Shown here piece by piece: positions 1 through 7,838 of a stretch of DNA of 40,573 bases. The translations under genes were made by a program, and so were the position numbers. The notes beneath the pieces were generated by a model. The model made no database searches. It was not told the origin of the DNA and worked only from the letters and a program-made list of their open reading frames with translations. The stretch's first letter is position 1. The number at the start of each line of letters is the position of its first letter. This DNA is from Bacteroidales bacterium (GTDB lineage: Bacteria > Bacteroidota > Bacteroidia > Bacteroidales > WCHB1-69), in assembly GCA_017961265.1 (NCBI GenBank), contig JAGCXN010000023.1, positions 1 to 40,573 of the forward strand, written 5' to 3'.

Positions 1-75
1 ACACACATTCCCCTCTTTATACCTATAACCTATCACCTATTACCTGTCCCCTGAACCCTGTAACCTGTCCCCTTA
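1..75. repeat. Heptad-repeat leader, partial copy of a dispersed intergenic element
   Basis: Bases 1-59 are identical to 993-1051. From base 22 the sequence is a run of seven-base units beginning CCT (CCTATAA, CCTATCA, CCTATTA, CCTGTCC, CCTGAAC, CCTGTAA, CCTGTCC) and a short last unit that abuts the ATG at 76. The left half of the element, seen at 901-992 in the second copy, lies outside the window. The array forms the whole visible 5' leader of the downstream gene. No Bacteroidetes -7 box is visible in it. Confidence 0.85.
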
Positions 76-909
76 ATGAAGAACCTTGGAACTTTGCTAA
101 AAATCGCCATAATTGCACTTTTCCTCACTGCTTGTCACAAGCCGCAGGAGGTGGTGATTCTGCACACCAACGACACGCACAGCCAGCTGGAACCGTACAA
201 GGAGAAGGACGGTTCGGTGCGCGGGGGCGTGCTGCGCAGGATGGAGTTCATCCAGAAGGAACGGGCGGAAAACGAGACCGTCTTCTTGTTCGATGCCGGC
301 GACTTTTCGCAAGGAACGCCCTACTACAACCTGTTTGAGGGCTATCCCGAGATCGACTTTATGAACCGGATGGGCTACGACGCGGCCACGCTCGGCAACC
401 ATGAATTCGACGAAGGTACGCAGCACCTCGCCGAGCGCTTGAAGACGGCAAAGTTTCCGATTGTATGCTGCAACTATACTATCGACAATCCCGACTTGGC
501 CAATCTGGTGAAGCCTTACACCATCATCGAACGCAACGGACTGAAAGTGGGCGTATTCGGTGTGGTTATCCAGCTGGACGGGCTTTTGGCCGGCGAACAC
601 ATTATGGACACCATTCACTACATCGACGCGGTGGAGGCAGCCCGTGAGACTGTGAAAAAACTGCAAGCTGAAAAGTGCGATATGATCGTCTGCCTCTCGC
701 ACCTCGGCTTCGGGCCCGACGACGTGGCGCCCGACCGTCCGATGTGCGACACAGTGCTTGCCCGCCAGGTGCAGGACATCGACCTCATCATCGGCGGCCA
801 CACCCATCAGGAGAATGACACGCTGATCGGACGCGTGCGCGTGGTCTCCAACATCAACCAAGGCCGCACCGTCGGGAAACTCTCTTTGAAATTGAAAAAT
901 GAGAATTGA
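76..909 (+). CDS. UshA-like 5'-nucleotidase / metallophosphatase-domain lipoprotein
   Basis: This 277-residue protein has the N-terminal calcineurin-like metallophosphatase domain of the 5'-nucleotidase (UshA/YfkN) family. Metal-site motifs appear in order: HTNDTHSQ near residue 30, DAGDFSQGT near 73, GNHEFDEG near 107, SHLG near 209 and GGHTHQ near 240. A short hydrophobic segment ends in a lipobox-like LTAC, so it is probably a lipoprotein acting outside the inner membrane on nucleotides or similar phosphoesters. The C-terminal substrate-binding domain of full UshA is absent. In Bacteroidetes that half is often a separate neighbouring gene, which could lie left of the window. The last codons and stop fall inside a heptad repeat (901-921), so the exact C-terminus may have been shaped by it. 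Confidence 0.88.
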   Translation: MKNLGTLLKIAIIALFLTACHKPQEVVILHTNDTHSQLEPYKEKDGSVRGGVLRRMEFIQKERAENETVFLFDAGDFSQGTPYYNLFEGYPEIDFMNRMGYDAATLGNHEFDEGTQHLAERLKTAKFPIVCCNYTIDNPDLANLVKPYTIIERNGLKVGVFGVVIQLDGLLAGEHIMDTIHYIDAVEAARETVKKLQAEKCDMIVCLSHLGFGPDDVAPDRPMCDTVLARQVQDIDLIIGGHTHQENDTLIGRVRVVSNINQGRTVGKLSLKLKNEN

Positions 910-921
910 GAATTGAAAATT
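901..921 (+). repeat. Three heptads GARAATT spanning the stop codon of the metallophosphatase gene
   Basis: The units GAGAATT, GAGAATT and GAAAATT are consecutive. The first supplies the last codons and part of the TGA stop. The same unit type follows the stop codons at 16463, 19914 and, on the other strand, 28082. Confidence 0.75.
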
Positions 922-964
922 ATTATCGAGAATAAGATTATACGATGAAAGAATAGCGTAAAAA

Positions 965-1053
965 GTAATAGGTATAAAGTAGAAGGTTGCCAACACACAT
1001 TCCCCTCTTTATACCTATAACCTATCACCTATTACCTGTCCCCTGAACCCTAA
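965..1053. repeat. Palindromic heptad element, copy 2 (upstream of the Wzz-like gene)
   Basis: The left arm has units GTAATAG, GTATAAA, GTAGAAG, GTTGCCA (965-992). The right arm has CCTATAA, CCTATCA, CCTATTA, CCTGTCC, CCTGAAC and CCTAA, ending at the ATG at 1054. TAGGTATAAAG in the left arm is an exact inverted match to CTTTATACCTA in the right arm, so the transcript could fold into a hairpin just before the start codon. Bases 993-1051 repeat 1-59 exactly, and the whole element has a diverged copy at 19913-20121. Confidence 0.8.
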
Positions 1054-1779
1054 ATGAAATATTACCAATACTTTTTGAAAATCCTCCTGAAATACAAATG
1101 GGTGCTGTTAGCCACGGTGGGTATTCCTGTTGTGGCTGCGGTGCTTTTCTGCAAGTTTGAGACGCCCTTGTATGAATCGGAGACGGAAATTTACCCGCTG
1201 GTGATGAAGAAGGATGCGGATATGCTGCCGCTCAATCCATGCTATCAGGTGCAGCGTATTGTGCATAGCCGCCAGTTCCGGCAGATGCTGATTGACTCCA
1301 AGTTGAGCGGGGTGCTATGCGAAAAGAACTATGACCGCCGCGTTGAATGTCACGAGACCCCGCGCCACACGCTCGTCATCACCGTCCGTTCCGAAAGAGC
1401 CGATGCGGCAAACGCACTGGCCAACAGGTTCCTGTGCCAGCTGGATTTCGCCACCCAAACGCTTACTTCCGTCCAAATGGAAACAATCGGTTTCAGTGAA
1501 CAGATCCCGTGGGACTACTACCACCATCAGGTGGACTTTGTGCCGCACGATCCTATACGTGAGCGCGACTTCGATAGCCCCCGCTACCATATCGACAGCA
1601 CTCATTTCTGTTTTGATGTGCTTACAATGCCCACAATGCCGACGACACCCGTCTATCCTCCTGACTTGCTGAAAACCACGATATTGGTGTTTATCATTTC
1701 TGCATTTCTCTCCTTCACTGGCGTATGCATTTTTGAAGAAATCCGCAACCGTTCTCGCAAAACTAGTCCTGTCCAATAA
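1054..1779 (+). CDS. Wzz-like polysaccharide chain-length determinant (polysaccharide co-polymerase)
   Basis: The protein has 241 residues with one membrane segment near residues 15-33, a periplasmic domain, and a second membrane segment near 208-228 followed by a short basic tail. This two-helix layout, with an N-terminal KYKWVLL...PVVAAVLF stretch, is that of Wzz-type co-polymerases, which set the length of O-antigen or capsule chains made by Wzy. It is shorter than most Wzz proteins (about 300-370), so the periplasmic coiled-coil part is reduced. A Pro-rich stretch precedes the second membrane segment, as in the family. It is first in the operon; its stop overlaps the next start by one base. 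Identification rests on topology and context more than on motifs. Confidence 0.65.
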   Translation: MKYYQYFLKILLKYKWVLLATVGIPVVAAVLFCKFETPLYESETEIYPLVMKKDADMLPLNPCYQVQRIVHSRQFRQMLIDSKLSGVLCEKNYDRRVECHETPRHTLVITVRSERADAANALANRFLCQLDFATQTLTSVQMETIGFSEQIPWDYYHHQVDFVPHDPIRERDFDSPRYHIDSTHFCFDVLTMPTMPTTPVYPPDLLKTTILVFIISAFLSFTGVCIFEEIRNRSRKTSPVQ

Positions 1780-2975
1780 TGAAAGAACTGAGCCTATACC
1801 ATAAAATCGCATTTGCTGTTTTGTGTTTGGGCGCATTCACAAACACCTTCCTGATATTGCCCCAGCTCACTTTCCTGCGCCTGGGCGTAGTTCTGGTGCT
1901 TTGCGGACTTCTTTTCTCCGAAAAAATACGGTTGGATTCCGGATTTTACGCAGTCACCGCGTTTTTTACCGCATATATCGCTTATACATTGCTTCTTACC
2001 TTACTATACGGGAGAGCGGTAACCTTTTCTGTAACCGTCAATTTCTTTTTCATCCTTCTGTTGGTCATTGCCTCGTTATGGATATTTTGTGCGGCACCAC
2101 GCCAAAGCATGCGGTTTTTCTACATCGTTTGTGGGATTAATCTGGTGGTTTCGACGGGGCTGGCAGGAGCGGAAATGCTAACGGGCTGGCATCTGCCCAC
2201 ATCGAACATGAACCTTCCCGAAAAGGTGATGATTGTAGCAGAACACAACCAGAACTACCCCACAGGTTTTTTCAACAACAAGAACGATTTTGCTATCGTA
2301 GTAGTGTTGAGTTTCTGCTATTGGATGGCGTACCGTTTGCACTTCATCAAAGAACGGAAGCGTTGGGCGGATTTCCTCTTTTTGGGGCTGTGTGTGGCGT
2401 GCCTGTGCATGACCCGCTGCCGCACTTCAATGATTGGAATCTTCCTTTTCTGCCTGTTCCTCCAACGGGGATTCATCTTCAAGCACAAAACCTTCTTCGG
2501 TGTCGCCAGCGCATTGTGCATTGCTGCATGTGCCGTATGGTTCCTGTTTTTCGCCGACCACTCCATGAGCATCCGGCAGAAGCTCTACCTTTTCTCCTTC
2601 GCCTCCCTTTACGATTCCTATGGGCTCGGCTTCGGGCTGGACGGTGACAAGTTCTTTTATGCCAGCTTCGACAATTACGGACTCTTCGGCGACATCACCA
2701 ATTCCCATTCCTACCTGCTTGACTTTTTGCTTACTTCTGGATTGTTTTTCTTTGTCGGCTATCTATTTTTGCTTTTCTACCTGATGCGCCGGATTGCTGT
2801 ACGAAACGGGAGAAACGAATTTTGGGCGATGATACCGCTGTATGTGTTTCTGTTGTTTGCGCCCAGTTCCTCCAACTTCTTGTGGATTCACTATCTATTC
2901 TTTGCTTCGACAGCAGGTTATATCTGTCTTCCAGCAAATGAAGAGGTACAAAAAACGGAGGTAATATGCGGCTGA
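1779..2975 (+). CDS. Wzy-like O-antigen/capsule polymerase (O-antigen ligase family membrane protein)
   Basis: The 398-residue protein is hydrophobic throughout, with about ten predicted membrane segments and one larger extracytoplasmic loop around residues 270-310 (rich in Gly, Asp, Phe). The central sequence NNKNDFAIVVVLSFCYW and the CRTSMIGIFLF segment resemble the Wzy_C / O-antigen ligase fold, where Asn and Arg residues near the loop take part in chain transfer. Its position between a Wzz-like protein and a Wzx flippase supports polymerase over ligase. It starts within the stop of the preceding gene (TAATG) and overlaps the following gene by ten bases, so translation is probably coupled. 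Confidence 0.8.
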   Translation: MKELSLYHKIAFAVLCLGAFTNTFLILPQLTFLRLGVVLVLCGLLFSEKIRLDSGFYAVTAFFTAYIAYTLLLTLLYGRAVTFSVTVNFFFILLLVIASLWIFCAAPRQSMRFFYIVCGINLVVSTGLAGAEMLTGWHLPTSNMNLPEKVMIVAEHNQNYPTGFFNNKNDFAIVVVLSFCYWMAYRLHFIKERKRWADFLFLGLCVACLCMTRCRTSMIGIFLFCLFLQRGFIFKHKTFFGVASALCIAACAVWFLFFADHSMSIRQKLYLFSFASLYDSYGLGFGLDGDKFFYASFDNYGLFGDITNSHSYLLDFLLTSGLFFFVGYLFLLFYLMRRIAVRNGRNEFWAMIPLYVFLLFAPSSSNFLWIHYLFFASTAGYICLPANEEVQKTEVICG

Positions 2976-4417
2976 GGGACAAGACTATAAACGGGGCGAA
3001 GTGGAATACTGCGGCCACGGCAAACAATGCTTTGGTGCAGATGCTGAAGCTTTTCATTCTTGCCCGTTTTCTCAGTAAGGCGGATTTCGGTCTGGTCGCC
3101 ATCGCCACAATGGTCATCGGTTTCACCGACATTTTCGCCAATATGGGTTTCTCAGTGGGCATCATCCACAAAAAGGAAATCTCAAAAGAAGAATATTCCT
3201 CTGTCTTTTGGGTAAATCTGGCGGTGAGTCTGATCCTCTTCGGCATAATATGCGCCATAACACCTTTGTTATCAATTTATTACGGCCAGTCCGAACTAAA
3301 CAAAATCATACCACTGTTAGGACTGCAGTTAGTGATTACGGCTTTCGGCAAGATTTTCCAGACCTTGCGCACCAAAGAACTGAATTTCAAGTTCATATCC
3401 ATTGTGAATATGGCCGGTGTCTATGCAGGCGCCATCTTCACCATCATCACAGCAATGATTGGATGGGGCGTTTACAGCATGGTGTTCGGGATGTTGCTGC
3501 AAACCACCGTTATCTTCGCCACATATGCCATTGCCGGGATACGGAACAACGGCATTCTTTTCCACTGTAATCTACGTGAGATCAGCGGTTTGATAAAAAT
3601 TGGCGGATACCAGATGGGGGCTCAGGTGCTGGACTACTGCTCGTCGAAAGCGGACATTTTCTTGATTGGCCGTTTCTTCGGAATGGAGGCACTGGGCGTT
3701 TACAACCTCGGCAAGGACCTGCTGATGAAAGTGATGATGATCAACCCCATCATCACCTCTGTGGCGACACCCGCCTTTGCCAAGATTCAGGACAATATCC
3801 CGCTGATGCGCTCCACCTACGCCAAAATACTGAACTTCCTGTCGTCCATCAACTTCCCGATCTTTGCAGTGTTCTTTATTTTTGCAGAACCGCTGACTTT
3901 CTTCCTCTATGGCGAAAAAATGATGGAAGTGGCCTTCTTCATCCGGCTGTTCGCCGTGTGGGGACTTTTCCATTCGGTGGGTAATCCGGCCGGCATCCTG
4001 ATGGTGTCGTTAGGCCGTACCGACTTGAGCTTCCGCTGGACCATTCTGCGTGTTATCTGCGTGGTTTCCACCACATTAGCATTATGCTATACCACGATTG
4101 AAGTCCTCACCTTCGCACAGGTTGCCTTAGAAATAGCGTTCTTCTTCGCTTATTGGAGAATGATGATCTACAAAATGGTGCAAACTCCACTACGAGAATA
4201 TGTTGGAAGTTTCTCATTCCCCTTTCTCGCTTGCGTTGCAGCTGCGTTGCCCTGCCTAATCCTTCTGTTTCTCACCCGCAATTATTATGTCCAGATAGGC
4301 AATATCTGCCTTTTCGCTATCGGTTATGTGGTGCTGTTCTTTGTTTTCAGGCGGGATTTTATAAATGAAATCTGGTCAATGGTTTTCCGTAAAAAAATTC
4401 AAGAAGAAAATGAATAA
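2966..4417 (+). CDS. Wzx-type polysaccharide flippase (MOP superfamily)
   Basis: This 483-residue integral membrane protein has 12-14 predicted helices and the N-terminal pattern of WzxC-like exporters: a basic start, then TINGAKWNT, then LARFLSKADFGLVAIATMVIGF. The repeated inverted halves and the GVYNLGKDLLMKV segment (about residue 240) are typical of the Polysacc_synt family. It is expected to flip the lipid-linked repeat unit across the inner membrane for the adjacent Wzy-like polymerase. It overlaps the upstream gene by ten bases and the downstream glycosyltransferase by eight. Confidence 0.88.
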   Translation: MRLRDKTINGAKWNTAATANNALVQMLKLFILARFLSKADFGLVAIATMVIGFTDIFANMGFSVGIIHKKEISKEEYSSVFWVNLAVSLILFGIICAITPLLSIYYGQSELNKIIPLLGLQLVITAFGKIFQTLRTKELNFKFISIVNMAGVYAGAIFTIITAMIGWGVYSMVFGMLLQTTVIFATYAIAGIRNNGILFHCNLREISGLIKIGGYQMGAQVLDYCSSKADIFLIGRFFGMEALGVYNLGKDLLMKVMMINPIITSVATPAFAKIQDNIPLMRSTYAKILNFLSSINFPIFAVFFIFAEPLTFFLYGEKMMEVAFFIRLFAVWGLFHSVGNPAGILMVSLGRTDLSFRWTILRVICVVSTTLALCYTTIEVLTFAQVALEIAFFFAYWRMMIYKMVQTPLREYVGSFSFPFLACVAAALPCLILLFLTRNYYVQIGNICLFAIGYVVLFFVFRRDFINEIWSMVFRKKIQEENE

Positions 4418-5501
4418 ACGTATCATCTTCCACATTCCCGTTCAGTTGGACCGGAACCGTGCTTCGGCCAGCCAGATTCGTCCGTTGAAGATGATTGCGG
4501 CATTCCAAAATATCGGCTATGAGGTTGATATTGTCGAGGGAACAGCAAAAAAACGGCAGGAACAAATTAGTGTGATCAAGAAGAATATTCGCGATGGCGT
4601 AAAATACGACTTCGTATATAGCGAGTCCTCCACGATGCCAACACTGCTTACCGAAAGCCACCATCTTCCCACCCACCCTTGCCTTGATTTTGGATTTTTC
4701 CAATTCTGCAAAAAGAACAATATTCCTATCGGTTTGTTTTACAGAGATATACACTGGTGCTTTGTAAACAAGAACAAGGATTGGAAGCAGCGTGTAGCAC
4801 GCCATTTTTATCGTTATGATTTGAAAAAATATAAGGAATTGGTGGACGTTTTCTTCATTCCCTCTATGGAGATGCTGCCACACGTCCCGTTCCACTTTGA
4901 CGGAAAGGTGGCTGCTTTGCCTCCCGGTGGGGATAAAAAAGAAACAACACATTCAAAATCAGATGATTACATTAACATTTTATATGTCGGTGGGGTGGGC
5001 GGCAATTACGATGTCGAACCGTTATTGGAGGCCGTTTCGAGGTGCCCGTTTGCAAAACTCACCCTCTGTTGCCGTCCGTCCGACTGGGAAAAAGTTGCCG
5101 TACAACTCGCCCCGCACCTTTCGGAAAACATCCGTATTCTGCACAAACAGCCAGAGGAACTTCCCGAACTTTACGCCACTGCCGACCTTTTCTCACTTTT
5201 CTTCCATGCCGACTATTGGGAATTTGCCGTTCCTTTCAAACTGTTCGAGGCCGTCAGCTATCAGGTGCCGCTTCTGGCTGCGGAAGGGACATGGTGCGGA
5301 AAGTTCGTGCACGAGAACCGAATTGGCTTTGCGATTCCGCATCGCACAGACGAACTCATCAAAACATTAAATCAGATTCACGACAATCCAGCTGTTTTAC
5401 AAGATTTTAGAAATAATCTCCACCGCCTCGCGCCGCAACACACGTGGGAAAGCCGCACCCGCAAGGTGGCCGATGAACTGACCAAAACCGCAAACGTATG
5501 A
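4410..5501 (+). CDS. Glycosyltransferase (GT-B fold, GT4-like)
   Basis: I chose the ATG at 4410, not the in-frame ATG at 4365. It gives a normal GT-B N-terminus (MNKRIIFHIPVQL), follows an AAGAAG stretch, and overlaps the flippase end by only eight bases. The 363-residue protein has an N-terminal acceptor domain and, from about residue 200, the donor-binding half with YVGGVGGNYDVEPLLEAV and a late PFKLFEAVSYQVPLLA segment like the E-x7-E region of retaining GT4 enzymes. The usual first Glu is not obvious, so the donor sugar cannot be guessed. It probably adds one sugar of the repeat unit at the inner face of the inner membrane. Its end overlaps the next start (ATGA). Confidence 0.75.
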   Translation: MNKRIIFHIPVQLDRNRASASQIRPLKMIAAFQNIGYEVDIVEGTAKKRQEQISVIKKNIRDGVKYDFVYSESSTMPTLLTESHHLPTHPCLDFGFFQFCKKNNIPIGLFYRDIHWCFVNKNKDWKQRVARHFYRYDLKKYKELVDVFFIPSMEMLPHVPFHFDGKVAALPPGGDKKETTHSKSDDYINILYVGGVGGNYDVEPLLEAVSRCPFAKLTLCCRPSDWEKVAVQLAPHLSENIRILHKQPEELPELYATADLFSLFFHADYWEFAVPFKLFEAVSYQVPLLAAEGTWCGKFVHENRIGFAIPHRTDELIKTLNQIHDNPAVLQDFRNNLHRLAPQHTWESRTRKVADELTKTANV

Positions 5502-6604
5502 AAGTTTTCATCCTGTCCGATATCCACAGCACCCACACCAAACGGTGGGTAAAGTCGCTCTCCGAAAAAGGGTGTGAGATTTTTCTTTTCGGACTTCTGG
5601 ACTGCGATGCTTCCTTTTACGCCGATTTGAAAAACGTTACGGTTTTCAATTACGGTTTCACCTTCCATAAAAATTCGCGGATTTATCGCTGGGTGTTCGG
5701 CAAGATGCTTTATTTCAAATCTTTAAAAAAGATAAAAGAAAAAATCAAGGAGTTCCGGCCCGACATCGTCCACGCGCACTACGCCTCCAGCTACGGACTG
5801 CTCGGTGCGCTCACGAAATTCCATCCCTATATCGTATCGGTCTGGGGCAGCGACGTTTACAGCTATCCACAGTCGGGAAGCATCTACCGCCGTCTGCTGG
5901 AATATACCTTCAAAAAGGCGGATCTCATCCTTTCCACCAGCCATTGTATGGCGCAAGAGACAAGCAAATATACCGATAAGGAAATCGGAATCACCCCGTT
6001 CGGTGTTGATACAGAACTGTTCAAGCCTTCCCAAAAGGAAGGTGACGGCACATTCGTCATCGGGAATGTCAAGACGCTGAGCGCCAACTACGGCATTGAC
6101 CTGCTGATTCGGGCGTTTGCTATCGTGTGTGCCAACAATCCAGAAAAGCCACTGAAACTCAGGATTGTGGGCGACGGCCCCGACAAGACGAAACTTCAGG
6201 AGTTGAGCCGTAGCCTCGGTGTGGACGACCGTACCAAATTTGTCGGCTTTGTCGATAACCACAGGTTACCGGAAATCTACAACTCGTTTGATGTATCCGT
6301 ATCGCTCTCGTACAAAGAGAGTTTTGGCGTGGTGGCGGTCGAAGCGATGGCGTGTGGTTGTCCCGTTGTCACGTCCGACGCCGACGGCTTCCGCGAGGTA
6401 GTGGAAGACGGTATTACGGGATTCATCGTCCCCAAAGGGAATCCCGAGGCTGCGGCCGGTGCCATCCAACGGTTCATCGACAACCCACAGCTTTGTCACA
6501 CGATGGGAGCTGCGGGACGGGAACGGGTGCTACAGCTCTACAAATGGGATAGCAACGTGCAGACCATGGTTGACTATTACCATTCTGTTTTAAATTGCAA
6601 ATAA
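5498..6604 (+). CDS. Glycosyltransferase family 4 protein
   Basis: The 368-residue protein is a clear retaining GT-B glycosyltransferase. It has an N-terminal Rossmann start (MKVFILSDIHS), an HAHYASSYG segment and SVWGSDV (about residues 85-110), a donor-half start GNVKTLSANYGIDLLI, and the E-x7-E motif in ESFGVVAVEAMACGCPVV near residues 275-293. The C-terminus ends in the usual linker helix. It starts inside the stop of the previous transferase (ATGA) and is followed by a third transferase six bases on, so all three are one transcription unit and probably act in sequence on one lipid-linked oligosaccharide. Confidence 0.9.
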   Translation: MKVFILSDIHSTHTKRWVKSLSEKGCEIFLFGLLDCDASFYADLKNVTVFNYGFTFHKNSRIYRWVFGKMLYFKSLKKIKEKIKEFRPDIVHAHYASSYGLLGALTKFHPYIVSVWGSDVYSYPQSGSIYRRLLEYTFKKADLILSTSHCMAQETSKYTDKEIGITPFGVDTELFKPSQKEGDGTFVIGNVKTLSANYGIDLLIRAFAIVCANNPEKPLKLRIVGDGPDKTKLQELSRSLGVDDRTKFVGFVDNHRLPEIYNSFDVSVSLSYKESFGVVAVEAMACGCPVVTSDADGFREVVEDGITGFIVPKGNPEAAAGAIQRFIDNPQLCHTMGAAGRERVLQLYKWDSNVQTMVDYYHSVLNCK

Positions 6605-6610
6605 CTGACA

Positions 6611-7828
6611 ATGAATATACTGCTGATTAATCACTACGCCGGTTCGCCGTCCCTCGGGATGGAATTCCGACCTTACTACATGGCCCGCGAATGGCTGAAG
6701 ATGGGCCACGCCACCCGCATCGTCGGCGCCTCCTTCTCCCATCTACGCAAAACCCAACCGTCTGTAAAACAAGAAACTATCGATGGTATCAGCTACTCTT
6801 GGATCAAAACCAACAGCTATCATGGCAACGGACTCGGACGCATCCGTTCGATGTTCGCCTTTATCGGCAAACTGCTGCTCGGCTATAAGCGGCTGCTCCG
6901 TGATTTCGTACCTGATGTGGTGATTGCATCATCCACCTATCCCTTGGACAATTACGTCGCCTACCGAATCGCCCGCCACTACGGGGCAAAGATGGTCTAT
7001 GAGATTCACGACCTCTGGCCACTGTCACCGATGGAACTCGGCGGATACAATGCCAGCCATCCGTTCATCCGTGTGATGCAACGAGCAGAGGACTTTGCCT
7101 ACCGGCACTGCGATGCCGTGGTTTCGATGCTTCCGAAAGCTGCCGACCACTGCACCGAGCACGGCCTTCCCGCCGACAAGTTCTTCTATGTGCCGAACGG
7201 CATCGTGGAAGAGGACTGGGAGAACCCCGAGCCGCTTCCTGACGAACATCGCCAACTCATCGAAAAGTTGCGGGGCGAGGGACGGTTCCTCATCGGATTC
7301 GCCGGCGCCCACGGCATCGCCAATTCGTTACAAGCCGCCATCACCGCCGTTTCCATACTGAAAGACAAAAAGATAGATCTCATCCTCGTGGGGACAGGAC
7401 AAGAAAAAGAAAATCTGATCCGTTTCACAAAGGAGGACAAAATTCCTAATGTCCATTTCCTTCCTCCAGTCAGCAAATTCGCCATTCCAAGCTTTTTGCG
7501 TGAGATGGACGCACTCTATATCGGTTTGCAAAAGCAATCCCTTTTCCGCTTCGGCATCAGTCCGAACAAACTTTTTGACTACATGATGGCGGAAAAACCT
7601 GTCATACAAGCGATTGCCGCAGGCAACAACCTGGTACGCGAAGCCGACTGCGGATTGGATGTAGAGCCTGACAATGTGGAGGAGATTGCCACAGCAATGG
7701 TAAAATTGAGCCAGTTGCCCGCTGAAGAACTTCGGAAAATGGGGATGAACGGCAAAAGGTTCGTGATGGCGAACCACACCTATTCCGTCTTGGGCAGACG
7801 TTTTATCGACTGTATTGAAAATTTATAA
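6611..7828 (+). CDS. Glycosyltransferase family 4 protein, WbuB/WcaI-like
   Basis: The 405-residue protein begins MNILLINHYAGSPSLGMEFRPYY, close in pattern to the WbuB/WcaI group, which opens with a Rossmann strand and a tyrosine/glycine-rich acceptor loop. EIHDLWPLSP near residue 136, FAGAHGIANSL near 235, and FGISPNKLFDYMMAEKPVI near 315-335 mark the donor half. WbuB of E. coli is a putative N-acetylfucosamine transferase and is found beside WecB-like epimerases that make UDP-FucNAc. Here too the next gene is such an epimerase. That makes an amino-deoxy sugar a fair guess, but it is inference from context. Confidence 0.82.
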   Translation: MNILLINHYAGSPSLGMEFRPYYMAREWLKMGHATRIVGASFSHLRKTQPSVKQETIDGISYSWIKTNSYHGNGLGRIRSMFAFIGKLLLGYKRLLRDFVPDVVIASSTYPLDNYVAYRIARHYGAKMVYEIHDLWPLSPMELGGYNASHPFIRVMQRAEDFAYRHCDAVVSMLPKAADHCTEHGLPADKFFYVPNGIVEEDWENPEPLPDEHRQLIEKLRGEGRFLIGFAGAHGIANSLQAAITAVSILKDKKIDLILVGTGQEKENLIRFTKEDKIPNVHFLPPVSKFAIPSFLREMDALYIGLQKQSLFRFGISPNKLFDYMMAEKPVIQAIAAGNNLVREADCGLDVEPDNVEEIATAMVKLSQLPAEELRKMGMNGKRFVMANHTYSVLGRRFIDCIENL

Positions 7829-7838
7829 CTATTTTAAG

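Noticed and set aside
97-996. 299-codon open frame on the minus strand opposite the metallophosphatase gene
   Set aside because: The plus-strand frame has all the metal-binding motifs of its family. The minus-strand translation has no recognisable motif and arises from the codon bias of the real gene.
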